From Streptomyces iconiensis (GTDB lineage Bacteria > Actinomycetota > Actinomycetes > Streptomycetales > Streptomycetaceae), in contig NZ_JANCPR020000058.1 of assembly GCF_028657195.3 (NCBI RefSeq), forward strand, positions 1 to 59,988: a stretch of DNA of 59,988 nucleotides, written 5' to 3'. A program made the translations under genes and the position numbers. This document shows, in pieces, positions 43,462 through 53,400 of the stretch; within the stretch, counting starts at the first letter, position 1; each line of letters starts with the position of its first letter. Under the pieces are notes generated by a model that was not told where the DNA came from, did not search any database, and was given only the letters and a program-made list of their open reading frames with translations.

Positions 43462-44703
43462 GTGCCTCAACCACCGCACATACCCGCCACTTCTGCCACC
43501 GTCCAGGAGACCGCACCGCCCACCTTCCCCGCGAAGCTGCCCTCCCTCACCGGGATGCGCTTCATCGCCGCGCTGCTCGTGTTCGCCTTTCACGTCACCT
43601 TCCCGCAGACGGGGTTCTACGGCGGGGGCACGGGCGACGTGCTCGGCACCTGGGCGGCGAAGGCCGGCTTCTACGGCGTGTGCTTCTTCTTCGTCCTCAG
43701 CGGGTTCGTGCTGACCTGGTCCGCGCGGGCCGACGACACCGCGCCGCGCGTCTGGCGCCGGCGTCTGGTGAAGATCTTCCCGAACCACGTCGTGACGCTC
43801 GTGCTGGCGGGGCTGCTGATGCTCGCCGTGTCACAGCCGATTCCCGTCTGGAGGGCGCTGGCCAACCTCTTCCTCGTACAGACCTGGGCGCCGGACATGG
43901 CCACCGTCAACTCGATGAACACGGTGAGCTGGTCGCTCGCGTGCGAGATGTTCTTCTACCTGTGCTTCCCGCTACTGCTCCGGATGCTCAACGCCGTGCC
44001 GGTGCACCGTCTGTGGACGGCGGCCGGGATCGTCGCCGTCCTCGCGCTCACACTGCCGCTCGTCGGCCAGTACCTCATCAGCGACCAGCCGAAGCTTCCC
44101 TTCATAGGCGACGGCTCGCTCTCTTTTCAGCAGGTGTGGTCCGTCTACTTCTTCCCGCCGGCCCGTGCGCTGGAATTCGTCCTGGGCATGATCGTCGCTC
44201 GGATCGTACAGACCGGACGCTGGCCGCGGCTGGGACTCGCGCCCTCGGTTCTCATCGCGGCAGCCGGCTACGTGGTGGCGTCCAATGTCCCCTATCTCTT
44301 CAGCATCGCCGGGGCCGCCGCCCTGTGGCTGGTGCCGCTGGTGGCCTCCGGTGCCGTCGCGGACCTGCGCGGGTACCGGTCCTGCTTCCGCGGCCGGACC
44401 CTGGTCCGGCTCGGCGAACTCTCGTTCGCGTTCTACATGGTGCACGCCCTGGTGGTCGAGTACGGGCACCGCTTGATCGGCCGGAGCGAGGTCTGGTCGC
44501 TGCTGCCCGGCACCGGCCTGAGCCTGGCCGCCTTCGTCCTCAGCCTCGTCCTCGCCCACGCCCTGTTCACCTGGGTGGAGAACCCCCTCGCACGACGCTT
44601 CAGCACCCCACGCCGACGGTCGGCCGAGCCGCCGCCGGCTGCCCCCGCACCGCCAACCAGGCCGGTGACGGCCGGCCCCGGAACCTTGGAGCCCAGCGAA
44701 TGA
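43462..44703 (+). CDS. Membrane acyltransferase 3 family protein
   Basis: A 413-residue integral membrane protein with about ten hydrophobic helices. The acyltransferase-3 signature is near the start: LPSLTGMRFIAALLVFAFHVTF with the key His, then FFVLSGFVLTW. Later segments are VNSMNTVSWSLACEMFFYLCFPLL and LGELSFAFYMVHALVVEYG. Such enzymes acylate sugars or secondary metabolites (for example macrolide 3-O or 4''-O acyl groups). It may acylate the cluster product, or a cell-surface component. GTG 43462 starts 64 bases after the importer ATPase. Its stop overlaps the P450 start (ATGA), which ties it to the tailoring genes. I do not recall this gene as standard in abyssomicin clusters. Confidence 0.88.
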   Translation: MPQPPHIPATSATVQETAPPTFPAKLPSLTGMRFIAALLVFAFHVTFPQTGFYGGGTGDVLGTWAAKAGFYGVCFFFVLSGFVLTWSARADDTAPRVWRRRLVKIFPNHVVTLVLAGLLMLAVSQPIPVWRALANLFLVQTWAPDMATVNSMNTVSWSLACEMFFYLCFPLLLRMLNAVPVHRLWTAAGIVAVLALTLPLVGQYLISDQPKLPFIGDGSLSFQQVWSVYFFPPARALEFVLGMIVARIVQTGRWPRLGLAPSVLIAAAGYVVASNVPYLFSIAGAAALWLVPLVASGAVADLRGYRSCFRGRTLVRLGELSFAFYMVHALVVEYGHRLIGRSEVWSLLPGTGLSLAAFVLSLVLAHALFTWVENPLARRFSTPRRRSAEPPPAAPAPPTRPVTAGPGTLEPSE

Positions 44704-45926
44704 CCGACACGGCCGACGTGCACCTCCCCGCGCCCCCGGAGGACATCCCCGCGTACCCGCAGCAACGCGGCTGCCCCTATCACCCGCCCGCCGGATACGA
44801 CCGCTACACCGAAGACGGACCGGTGTCGCCGGTGCGGCTCTACAACGGCCGCCAGGTGTGGGCAGTGAGCGGGCACGCCGAGGCACGGCAGGTCCTGCTG
44901 GACGCGGTCACCTTCTCGTCCGACCGGGTCCACCCGCACTACCCGGCCACCGCGCCCCGCTTCGAATCGGCCCGGAAGGTACGCAACTTCATCGGGATGG
45001 ACCCGCCCGAGCACACCGTCCAGCGCAAGATGCTGCTGACCAGCTTCACGGTGAAGAAGGTGGCGGCACTGCGGCCGGGCATCCAGAGCATCGTCGACGG
45101 ACTCATCGACGCCATCGAGGCCAAGGGCCCGGTGGTGGACCTGGTACCGGAATTCGCGCTGCCGGTGCCGTCCATCGTGATCTGCCGGCTGCTCGGTGTC
45201 CCGTACAGCGACCACGAATTCTTCGAGGAGCAGTCGCGGCGCGTCGTCACCGGCAGTACGAGCCTCCAGGACAGCGCGGACGCCTTCGCCGGTCTGAGCA
45301 GCTATCTGGGGGAGCTGATCCGGACCAAGGAGAGCGACCCGGGCGACGGACTGCTGGACACCCTCATCGAGGAGCAGGTCAAGCCGGGCAGGCTGACTCA
45401 CAGGGAACTGGTCGACATCGCGCTGCTGCTGCTCGTCGCGGGGCACGAGACGACGGCCAGCGCCATCGCGCTCGGGCTGCTGACCCTGTTGGAGAACCCC
45501 GACCAGCTCGCGGCGCTGCGCGCCGATGCCACGCTGCTGCCCACCGCCGTCGAGGAGCTGCTGCGCTACACCGCGATCGCGGACGGGGTGGCCCGCTTCG
45601 CCACCACGGACACCGAGCTCGGAGGCCACCGGATACGGGCGGGCGACGGGCTCATCGTCGTGATCTCCACGGCCAACCGGGACGAGCGCGCATTCGGCGA
45701 CGGGGCGGGCTTCGACCCAGCGCGCGGCGCCCGCCATCACATCTCCTTCGGCCACGGAGTCCACCAGTGCATCGGACAGAACCTGGCCAGGGCGGAGATG
45801 GAGATCGCGCTGAGCACCCTGCTGCGCAGACTGCCGGGTCTGCGGCTCGCCGTACCTGCCGACCGACTGCCGGTCAAGGAAGCCGGCGGGGTCCAGGGGG
45901 TCTGGGAACTCCCCGTCACATGGTGA
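44700..45926 (+). CDS. Cytochrome P450 (CYP105/107-like class I)
   Basis: A 408-residue soluble bacterial P450. The I-helix reads LLLVAGHETTASAIA, the K-helix EELLR, and the heme loop FGHGVHQCIGQNLARAEMEIAL, with the ligand Cys near residue 357. It follows the acyltransferase with a four-base overlap and is followed after 125 bases by a ferredoxin, its probable electron donor. In abyssomicin-type pathways P450s epoxidise or hydroxylate the carbocycle; which step this one performs is not visible. Confidence 0.95.
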   Translation: MTDTADVHLPAPPEDIPAYPQQRGCPYHPPAGYDRYTEDGPVSPVRLYNGRQVWAVSGHAEARQVLLDAVTFSSDRVHPHYPATAPRFESARKVRNFIGMDPPEHTVQRKMLLTSFTVKKVAALRPGIQSIVDGLIDAIEAKGPVVDLVPEFALPVPSIVICRLLGVPYSDHEFFEEQSRRVVTGSTSLQDSADAFAGLSSYLGELIRTKESDPGDGLLDTLIEEQVKPGRLTHRELVDIALLLLVAGHETTASAIALGLLTLLENPDQLAALRADATLLPTAVEELLRYTAIADGVARFATTDTELGGHRIRAGDGLIVVISTANRDERAFGDGAGFDPARGARHHISFGHGVHQCIGQNLARAEMEIALSTLLRRLPGLRLAVPADRLPVKEAGGVQGVWELPVTW

Positions 45927-46051
45927 GGCACACCGCCCGCCGAGCGACCGCACACCACAGCCTCTCGTACCCCGGCCCTCACGCCGCGCACACGAGTGCC
46001 GGAAGGAACGTCCACACCGCCGAACACCCCGCGACCGAAGGGGAACCGACC

Positions 46052-46243
46052 ATGCGCATCACCGCCGACACCGACCGCTGTCTGGGAGCAGGGCAGTGCG
46101 TGCTCTCCGCACCTGACCTCTTCGACCAGTCCGACGAGGGGACGGTGGTCGTCCTCGCCGGCACGGCGGCCGAAGACGACAGGCAGCGGCTGGAGGAGAC
46201 CGTGGCGCTCTGCCCCTCGCAGGCCATCGCAGTGGAGGGCTGA
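46052..46243 (+). CDS. 3Fe-4S ferredoxin, P450 partner
   Basis: A 63-residue ferredoxin of the Fdx1/SoyB type. The cluster-binding residues are C10 (TDRCLGAGQC), C16 and a C-terminal Cys in ALCPSQAI. The central Cys is absent where a 4Fe-4S protein would have it, so a 3Fe-4S cluster is expected. ATG 46052 has AAGGGGA about 9 bases upstream. It supplies electrons to the P450 just upstream; no ferredoxin reductase is in the window. Confidence 0.93.
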   Translation: MRITADTDRCLGAGQCVLSAPDLFDQSDEGTVVVLAGTAAEDDRQRLEETVALCPSQAIAVEG

Positions 46244-46344
46244 CGGCTGACAGCTGAGGACGCCGGCCGGCAGGGCACCGGTCCACGTCGGCGGAACCGC
46301 TACCGACCGTTCGCATCACCCCATCCGAAGGAAAGGGATCGAAG

Positions 46345-47124
46345 ATGAACCTGGAACTCAAAGGCCGGACAGCGCTGGTCACCGGCGCGAGCCGAGGCAT
46401 CGGACTGGCCATCGCCCGCACCCTGGCCGCCGAGGGCATGCGGGTGGTGGCGGCCTCGCGGTCCGCCTCCTCCGAACTGTCCGACCTGGACGCGGTGCAC
46501 TTCCCTGTCGACCTCACCGAGGCGGACGGTCCGGCCCGCTGCGTCGACTTCACCGTGCGCGAACTCGGCAGCCTGGACGTGCTGGTGAACAACATCGGCG
46601 GCGGGGGCACCATGAAGGGCGGGTTCGAGGCCATCGACGTCTCGGACTGGGACGCGACCTTCGCTCTGAACTTCTTCGCCACGGTGCGCGTGACACGGGC
46701 CGCACTGCCGAGCCTGAAGGAGGAGGGCGGCGGCAGCGTCGTGAACATCTCTTCGGTCGGCGGCCGGGTACCAAAGATCACTTACGACTACTGTGCGGCC
46801 AAGGCAGCCCTGAACAGTCTCACCAAGGCACTGGCCGAGGAGTACGCGAGCCAGGGGGTGCGGTTCAACACCATCACGCCAGGCGTCACACGGACCCCCG
46901 CCTTCGAAGCCGCGTTCGACGACATGGCGGCGAGCCAGGGCTCAGGAGAGGACAGGGACTCCGATCCTTTGCAGGCGCTGCTCTCCCAAATGGGCATCTC
47001 GACGGGCCGGTTGGTTGAACCCTCGGAGGTGGCCGCTGTGGCCGCCTTCCTCGCGTCCCACCAGGCGGACAGCATCACCGGCTCCGACCTGGTGGTGGAC
47101 GGCGGGATGATCAAGACCCTCTAG
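46345..47124 (+). CDS. Short-chain dehydrogenase/reductase (FabG-like)
   Basis: A 259-residue SDR. The cofactor motif is ALVTGASRGIGLAIARTLA, then LDVLVNNIGGGG, and the catalytic triad is in SVVNISSVGG and YDYCAAKAALNSLTKALAEEY. The C-terminus (ADSITGSDLVVDGGMIKTL) is typical of 3-oxoacyl-ACP reductase-like members. ATG 46345 has AAAGGGA at about 6 bases. It is the last gene before two hairpins and the PKS. A role in ketone/alcohol tailoring is likely; substrate unknown. Confidence 0.92.
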   Translation: MNLELKGRTALVTGASRGIGLAIARTLAAEGMRVVAASRSASSELSDLDAVHFPVDLTEADGPARCVDFTVRELGSLDVLVNNIGGGGTMKGGFEAIDVSDWDATFALNFFATVRVTRAALPSLKEEGGGSVVNISSVGGRVPKITYDYCAAKAALNSLTKALAEEYASQGVRFNTITPGVTRTPAFEAAFDDMAASQGSGEDRDSDPLQALLSQMGISTGRLVEPSEVAAVAAFLASHQADSITGSDLVVDGGMIKTL

Positions 47125-47173
47125 AACGCTCGCGGGGCCCGCCGCCCGTCCAGGGCAGCGGGTTCGGAACGCG

Positions 47174-47217
47174 GCCCGGGGGACGCACCGCCGCGCGGTG
47201 CGCCGTGTCCCCCGGGC
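47174..47217 (+). terminator. Hairpin downstream of the SDR gene
   Basis: GCCCGGGGGAC (47174-47184) pairs with GTCCCCCGGGC (47207-47217), and an inner pairing of the loop is possible. It is 50 bases after the SDR stop. Confidence 0.6.
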
Positions 47218-47223
47218 ACCAGT

Positions 47224-47262
47224 GTCGGTGGTGCGGCCTCACGTCGGGGCCGCACCACCGAC
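47224..47262 (+). terminator. Second hairpin before the PKS gene
   Basis: GTCGGTGGTGCGGCC (47224-47238) pairs perfectly with GGCCGCACCACCGAC (47248-47262) over nine bases. With the preceding hairpin it forms a tandem terminator between the tailoring operon and the PKS. Confidence 0.65.
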
Positions 47263-47458
47263 GCGTCGGCCACCCCGCAGGCCGAGCGGGCCCGGCGCCG
47301 CCGACAGCGTCGGTTTAGACCGCACAAAGGCTCCCGTTAGCCGAGCTGTCGATGCTTGGCGCAGGCAGGTGCCCATCAGCCGGCGCGAAGCGAGGCCAGA
47401 AACCGCGACGCCGCCTTCGCTGCCGTGTCGTCCTCAACGAGGGAGCCAGTAGCCAGCG
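47263..47458 (+). promoter_or_regulatory. PKS upstream region
   Basis: 196 bases between the second hairpin and the PKS start. They should hold an independent promoter for the PKS if the hairpins terminate transcription. The nearest Shine-Dalgarno is GAGGGAG at 47439-47445, 13 bases before the ATG, which is longer than usual. No SARP heptamer repeats were identified by eye. Confidence 0.4.
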
Positions 47459-50400
47459 ATGCCCAACGACCACACCACTGCCGACGGCAAGTCCACGCGC
47501 CCCGCCACCCTCGGCGATCCGGGGAACCGCCCCGGGGACCCGCCCTCGCCGGCGCTCGGGGCCGCCGGGCCCATCGCCGTCATCGGACTCGCCTGCCGGC
47601 TGCCCAAGGCGCCGGACGTGGCGGCCTTCGGGCGGCTGCTGGCCCTGGGGGAACACGCGGTGGGCGAACCGCCCGCTGGGCGGTGGGCGGAGGACGCGCC
47701 GCGCTTCGGCGCCTTCCTCGACGAGGTCGACCGCTTCGACGCGGCCTTCTTCGGGGTCTCGCCCCGCGAAGCCGAGGCCATGGACCCCCAGCAACGGCTG
47801 ATGCTCGAACTCGGCTGGGAGGCGCTGGAAGAGGCCGGCATCGTCCCGGCCCGGCTGGCCGGCAGCCGAACCTCGGTCTTCGCGAGCGCCATCTGGGACG
47901 ACTACGCGGCCCTGCACCACCGACGTGGCCGGTCCCCGAGCCGGTACGCGGTCACCGGCCTGCACCGCAGCCTGCTCGCCAACCGGCTCTCCTACGCCCT
48001 CGGCCTGACGGGTCCCAGCATGACGGTGGACACCGCGCAGTCCTCCTCACTGGTCGCGGTACATCTTGCGTGCGAGAGCCTGCGGCGCGGCGAGACGGAC
48101 CTCGCGGTGGTCGGCGGTGTGAATCTGATCCTCTCCCCTGACAGCAGCGAGCGCAGCGCGGGATTCGGAGCGCTGTCCCCGGACGGTCGCTGCTTCACGT
48201 TCGACGAACGTGCCAACGGCTATGTGCGCGGCGAGGGTGGCGCGGCCGTCGTCCTCAAGCCGCTGGAACACGCGCGGGCCGACGGTGACCGGGTGCACTG
48301 CGTGATCCTCGGCAGCGCGGTCAACAACGACGGCGCCTCCCAGGGGCTGACCGTGCCGGACCGGGCCGCGCAGGAGGCAGTGCTGCGGGCCGCCCACGCC
48401 CGCGCCGGTACCTCCCCGCGGTCCGTCGGCTACGTGGAACTGCACGGCACCGGGACCCCGGTTGGCGACCCCGTGGAAGCCGCGGCACTGGGCGCCGTGC
48501 TCGGTCACGACCGTCCCGCCGGGTCTCCGCTGCTCGTGGGCTCGGCCAAGACGAACGTGGGCCACTTGGAGGGCGCCGCCGGGCTGGTGGGTCTGGTGAA
48601 GACCGCGCTGAGCATCGCGCGCCGCAAGCTGCCGCCGAGCCTCAACTTCCGTTCGCCGCACCCGGACATCCCGCTGACGGAGCTCGGCCTGCGGGTCGTG
48701 ACGGAGGAGACCCCCTGGCCGGTACCCGCCGGTGGACAGGAGGCCGGGGGCGAGCTGATCGCCGGGGTGAGCTCGTTCGGCATGGGTGGCACCAACTGCC
48801 ACATGGTGCTCGCGGGTCCGGCGGACGAGCCGGCGCCGGAGCCGTCCGCCAACGACCTGGCGGAGGTGGGCAGTACGGTTCTCTGGCCGGTCTCCGGCCG
48901 CGGACGGGCCGCGCTGCGCGAGCAGGCAGCACGGCTGCTGGGGCATCTGGTCTCGGTGGAGGGCGCGGCCACGCGTCCGTCGGACACGGCGTATTCGCTG
49001 GCCACCACGCGTACCCATTTCGAGGATCGTGCGGTGGTGTTGGGGGATGGGCGTGATCAGGCGCTGGAGGCACTCGACGCACTCACCCAGGGACGCGAAC
49101 ACCCCGCCCTGATCCAGACCACCACACCCCCCACACCCACACCCCGCACCGCCTTCCTCTTCACCGGCCAAGGCAGCCAACACCCCCAAATGGGCCGCGA
49201 ACTCTACGACACCTACCCCCACTTCGCCCACGCCCTCAACCACACCTGCGACGCACTCGACCCCCACCTCCCCCACCCACTCCGCGACATCCTCTTCGCC
49301 CCACCACACACCGAAAAAGCAGCACTCCTCAACCAAACCCAATACACCCAACCCGCCCTCTTCGCCCTCGAAACCGCCCTCCACCACCTCCTCACCCACT
49401 GGGGCATCCACCCCCACTACCTCACCGGCCACTCCATCGGCGAACTCACCGCCGCCCACACCGCCGGCGTCCTCAACCTCACCGACGCCGCCACCCTCGT
49501 CACCACCCGCGCCCGACTCATGCAAACCGCCCCCACCGGCGGAACCATGATCGCCATCGAAGCCACCGAAGAAGAAACCCTCCCCCTCCTCACCCCCAAC
49601 CTCACCATCGCCGCCATCAACACCCCCCACTCCCTCGTCATCTCCGGCAACACCGACGAAGCCCACCACCTCGCCCACACCCTCACCACCCAAGGCCGCA
49701 AAACCAAACAACTCACCGTCAGCCACGCCTTCCACTCCCCCCACATGGACCCCATCCTCAACGAATTCCACCAAACCGCCACCACCCTCACCTACCACCC
49801 ACCCCACACCCCCATCATCAGCAACCTCACCGGCACCCTCGCCACCACCGAACAACTCACCAACCCCACCTACTGGACCCAACACATCCGCCACCCCGTC
49901 CGCTTCAACGACACCATCCAAACCCTCCACAACCACCACACCACCACCCTCATCGAACTCGGCCCCGACGCCGCACTCACCGGCATGGCCCGCGACTCCC
50001 TCCAGGAATCCGGACAAGCCCTGCTCGCCTCGATGCGCCGGGGGCGGCCCGAGCCGTCGACCCTGCTGGCGGCAGTGGCCGGAGCCCACACGCACGGCAC
50101 CCCGGTCGACTGGTCGAACATCCCGGAGGTGGGGCGCGGCCGGGCGGTGGCGCTGCCCACTTACGCCTTCCAGCGCGAGCGCCACTGGCTGGACACCCGC
50201 TCCGAGACGTCCGCGCCGGCGGCGGGACCGGACTCGGACTCGGACACCGCCCCGCGAACCGATACGGCTCCACCCGCTGCGGCCCACAGCACGGAGGGCC
50301 CACAGTCACTCGCCGCCACGCCCACCGACCTGCTCGACCTGGTCCTCGCCCAGGTGGCCATCGTGCTCGGGCACGTGACGGCCGACTCCGTGGACGCCGA

Positions 50401-53400
50401 CCACGCCTTCAAGGATCTCGGCTTCGACTCGCTCTCCGGCGTCGAACTGCGTGACCGGCTCCAGACCGCGACCGGACTGAGCCTGCCGTCCGCCCTGGTC
50501 TACAACCACCCCACACCCACCGCCGTCGTCCGCCTGTTGCGGGAGCGGCTCTCAGGCGAGGGCCGCACCGACGCGGGGCCCATCCCGGGCCGCCCCGTCC
50601 CCGCCGCCGACGATCCGATTGCGATCGTCGGCATGGCCTGCCGCTACCCGGGCGGAGTTGCCTCCCCCGAGGACCTGTGGTCCCTCGTCCGCTCCGGCAC
50701 CGACGCGATCGGCCCGTTCCCCACGGACCGGGGCTGGGACCTGGCGGCCCTCTACGACCCTGACCCCGCCGTACCCGGCACGACCTATGTCCGCGAGGGG
50801 GGATTCCTCGCCGCGGCAGGCGACTTCGACCCCGCCGCGTTCGGGATCTCACCGCGCGAGGCGACGGCGATGGACCCCCAGCAGCGGCTCCTGCTGGAGA
50901 CCTCCTGGGAGGCGCTCGAACACGCCGGTATCGCGCCCGACTCGCTGCGCGGGAGCCTTTCAGGAGTCTTCGTCGGCTGCACCGCACAGGATTACGGCCC
51001 ACGGCTGGATGAGGCGGCCGACGGCTTCGACGGGTATCTGCTCACCGGAGGCACCACGAGCGTGGCCTCGGGCCGGCTGGCGTACACCTTCGGGTTCGAG
51101 GGCCCGGCGGTGACCGTCGACACGGCCTGCTCCTCGTCGCTGGTCGCACTGCACCTGGCCGCCCAGGCACTGCGCCAGGGCGACTGCGACATGGCCCTCG
51201 TCGGCGGCGCCACGGTGATGGCCACCCCCGGGATGTTCCTGGAGTTCAGCAGGCAGCGCGGGCTGGCCCCGGACGCCCGGTGCAAGCCGTTCGCGGCTGC
51301 CGCCGACGGCACGGCATGGTCCGAGGGAGTCGCCATGCTCCTGGTGGAGCGGCTCTCGCACGCGCGGCGCAACGGTCACCGGGTACTCGCGACGGTACGC
51401 GGCTCAGCGATCAACCAGGACGGTGCCAGCAACGGGCTCACCGCACCGAGCGGACCTTCCCAGGAGCGGGTCATCCGCCAGGCCCTGGCGAACGCCGGAC
51501 TCACGGCTCCGGAGGTCGACGCCATGGAGGCCCATGGCACTGGCACCCGCCTGGGCGACCCGATCGAGGCGGAAGCGCTGCTGGCGACGTACGGCAGCGA
51601 CCGCCCCGCCGGACAGCCTTTGCGCGTGGGGTCGTTGAAGTCCAACATCGGCCATGCCCAGGCCGCCGCAGGTGTCGGCGGGGTCATCAAGATGGTGATG
51701 GCGATGCGCGACGGGCTGCTGCCGCGCACCCTCCATGTGGACGAGCCCACTCCGCACGTCGACTGGTCCACCGGAGCGGTATCGCTGCTGACCGAGGAGG
51801 CCGAGTGGCCAGACAACGGGCAGCCGCGCCGCGCGGCCGTCTCGTCGTTCGGGATCAGCGGCACCAACGCCCACGTCATCCTGGAGGAGGCGGACGAGCC
51901 CTCAGCGGAACGGCGGGAGCCGGCCGCTGCCCCGCGGCTGTGGCCGCTGTCGGGGCACTCCGAGGACGCGCTCAGGGAGCAGGCCCGTCGGCTCGGTGCC
52001 TATGTGCGCCGGCACCCCGGAACCGAATCCGCCGCTGTCGGGGGCGCGTTGGCTGCCGGCCGTGCGGTCCTCGACCACCGTGCGGTGGTGTTGGGGGATG
52101 AGCGTGATCAGGCGCTGGAGGCACTCGACGCACTCACCCAGGGACGCGAACACCCCGCCCTGATCCAGACCACCACACCCCCCACACCCACACCCCGCAC
52201 CGCCTTCCTCTTCACCGGCCAAGGCAGCCAACACCCCCAAATGGGCCGCGAACTCTACGACACCTACCCCCACTTCGCCCACGCCCTCAACCACACCTGC
52301 GACGCACTCGACCCCCACCTCCCCCACCCACTCCGCGACATCCTCTTCGCCCCACCACACACCGAAAAAGCAGCACTCCTCAACCAAACCCAATACACCC
52401 AACCCGCCCTCTTCGCCCTCGAAACCGCCCTCCACCACCTCCTCACCCACTGGGGCATCCACCCCCACTACCTCACCGGCCACTCCATCGGCGAACTCAC
52501 CGCCGCCCACACCGCCGGCGTCCTCAACCTCACCGACGCCGCCACCCTCGTCACCACCCGCGCCCGACTCATGCAAACCGCCCCCACCGGCGGAACCATG
52601 ATCGCCATCGAAGCCACCGAAGAAGAAACCCTCCCCCTCCTCACCCCCAACCTCACCCTAGCCGACATCAACACCCCCCACTCCCTCGTCATCTCCGGCA
52701 ACACCGACGAAGCCCACCACCTCGCCCACACCCTCACCACCCAAGGCCGCAAAACCAAACAACTCACCGTCAGCCACGCCTTCCACTCCCCCCACATGGA
52801 CCCCATCCTCAACGAATTCCACCAAACCGCCACCACCCTCACCTACCACCCACCCCACACCCCCATCATCAGCAACCTCACCGGCACCCTCGCCACCACC
52901 GAACAACTCACCAACCCCACCTACTGGACCCAACACATCCGCCACCCCGTCCGCTTCAACGACACCATCCAAACCCTCCACAACCACCACACCACCACCC
53001 TCATCGAACTCGGCCCCGACGCCGCACTCACCGCACTGGTCGCCGGAGCGGTGCCCGTACTGCGTAAGGGGCGCCCCGCGGTCAAGACCCTCGCCACGGC
53101 GCTCGCCACCGCCTGCGCCCAGGGCGCCGAGCTGGACCACGAGACGATGCTCGGCCAGCCCGGCACACCGGTCGACCTGCCCACGTACGGCTTTCAGCGG
53201 CAGCGCTACTGGATGCTTCCGCCGTCCCGGTCCTCAGGCCCGGGGGCGCTCGGGCTGGAAGCGGCCGGACACCCCGTACTCGTAGCTTCCGTCGAACTCG
53301 CCGAGGACGGCGGAATGTTGCTCACCGGAGTGATCTCGCCCGACACCCAGCCCTGGACAGCGGATCACGAGATCCTCGGAACGGTGTTGCTGCCCGGCAC

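Noticed and set aside
43680..44699. Upstream extension of the P450 frame
   Set aside because: Shadow of the acyltransferase gene in another frame; the P450 starts at the ATGA overlap.
49100..49980. Low-complexity CCAC/ACC-rich stretch considered as a CRISPR-like or satellite repeat
   Set aside because: It translates into a normal acyltransferase domain; the apparent repetition is codon bias.
48047..50287. A 746-codon minus-strand frame over the PKS loading module
   Set aside because: Antisense to clear KS and AT sequence. The Gly/Val/Glu-rich low-complexity part only mirrors the AT codon style and is repeated at 51902-53140 because the AT is duplicated.
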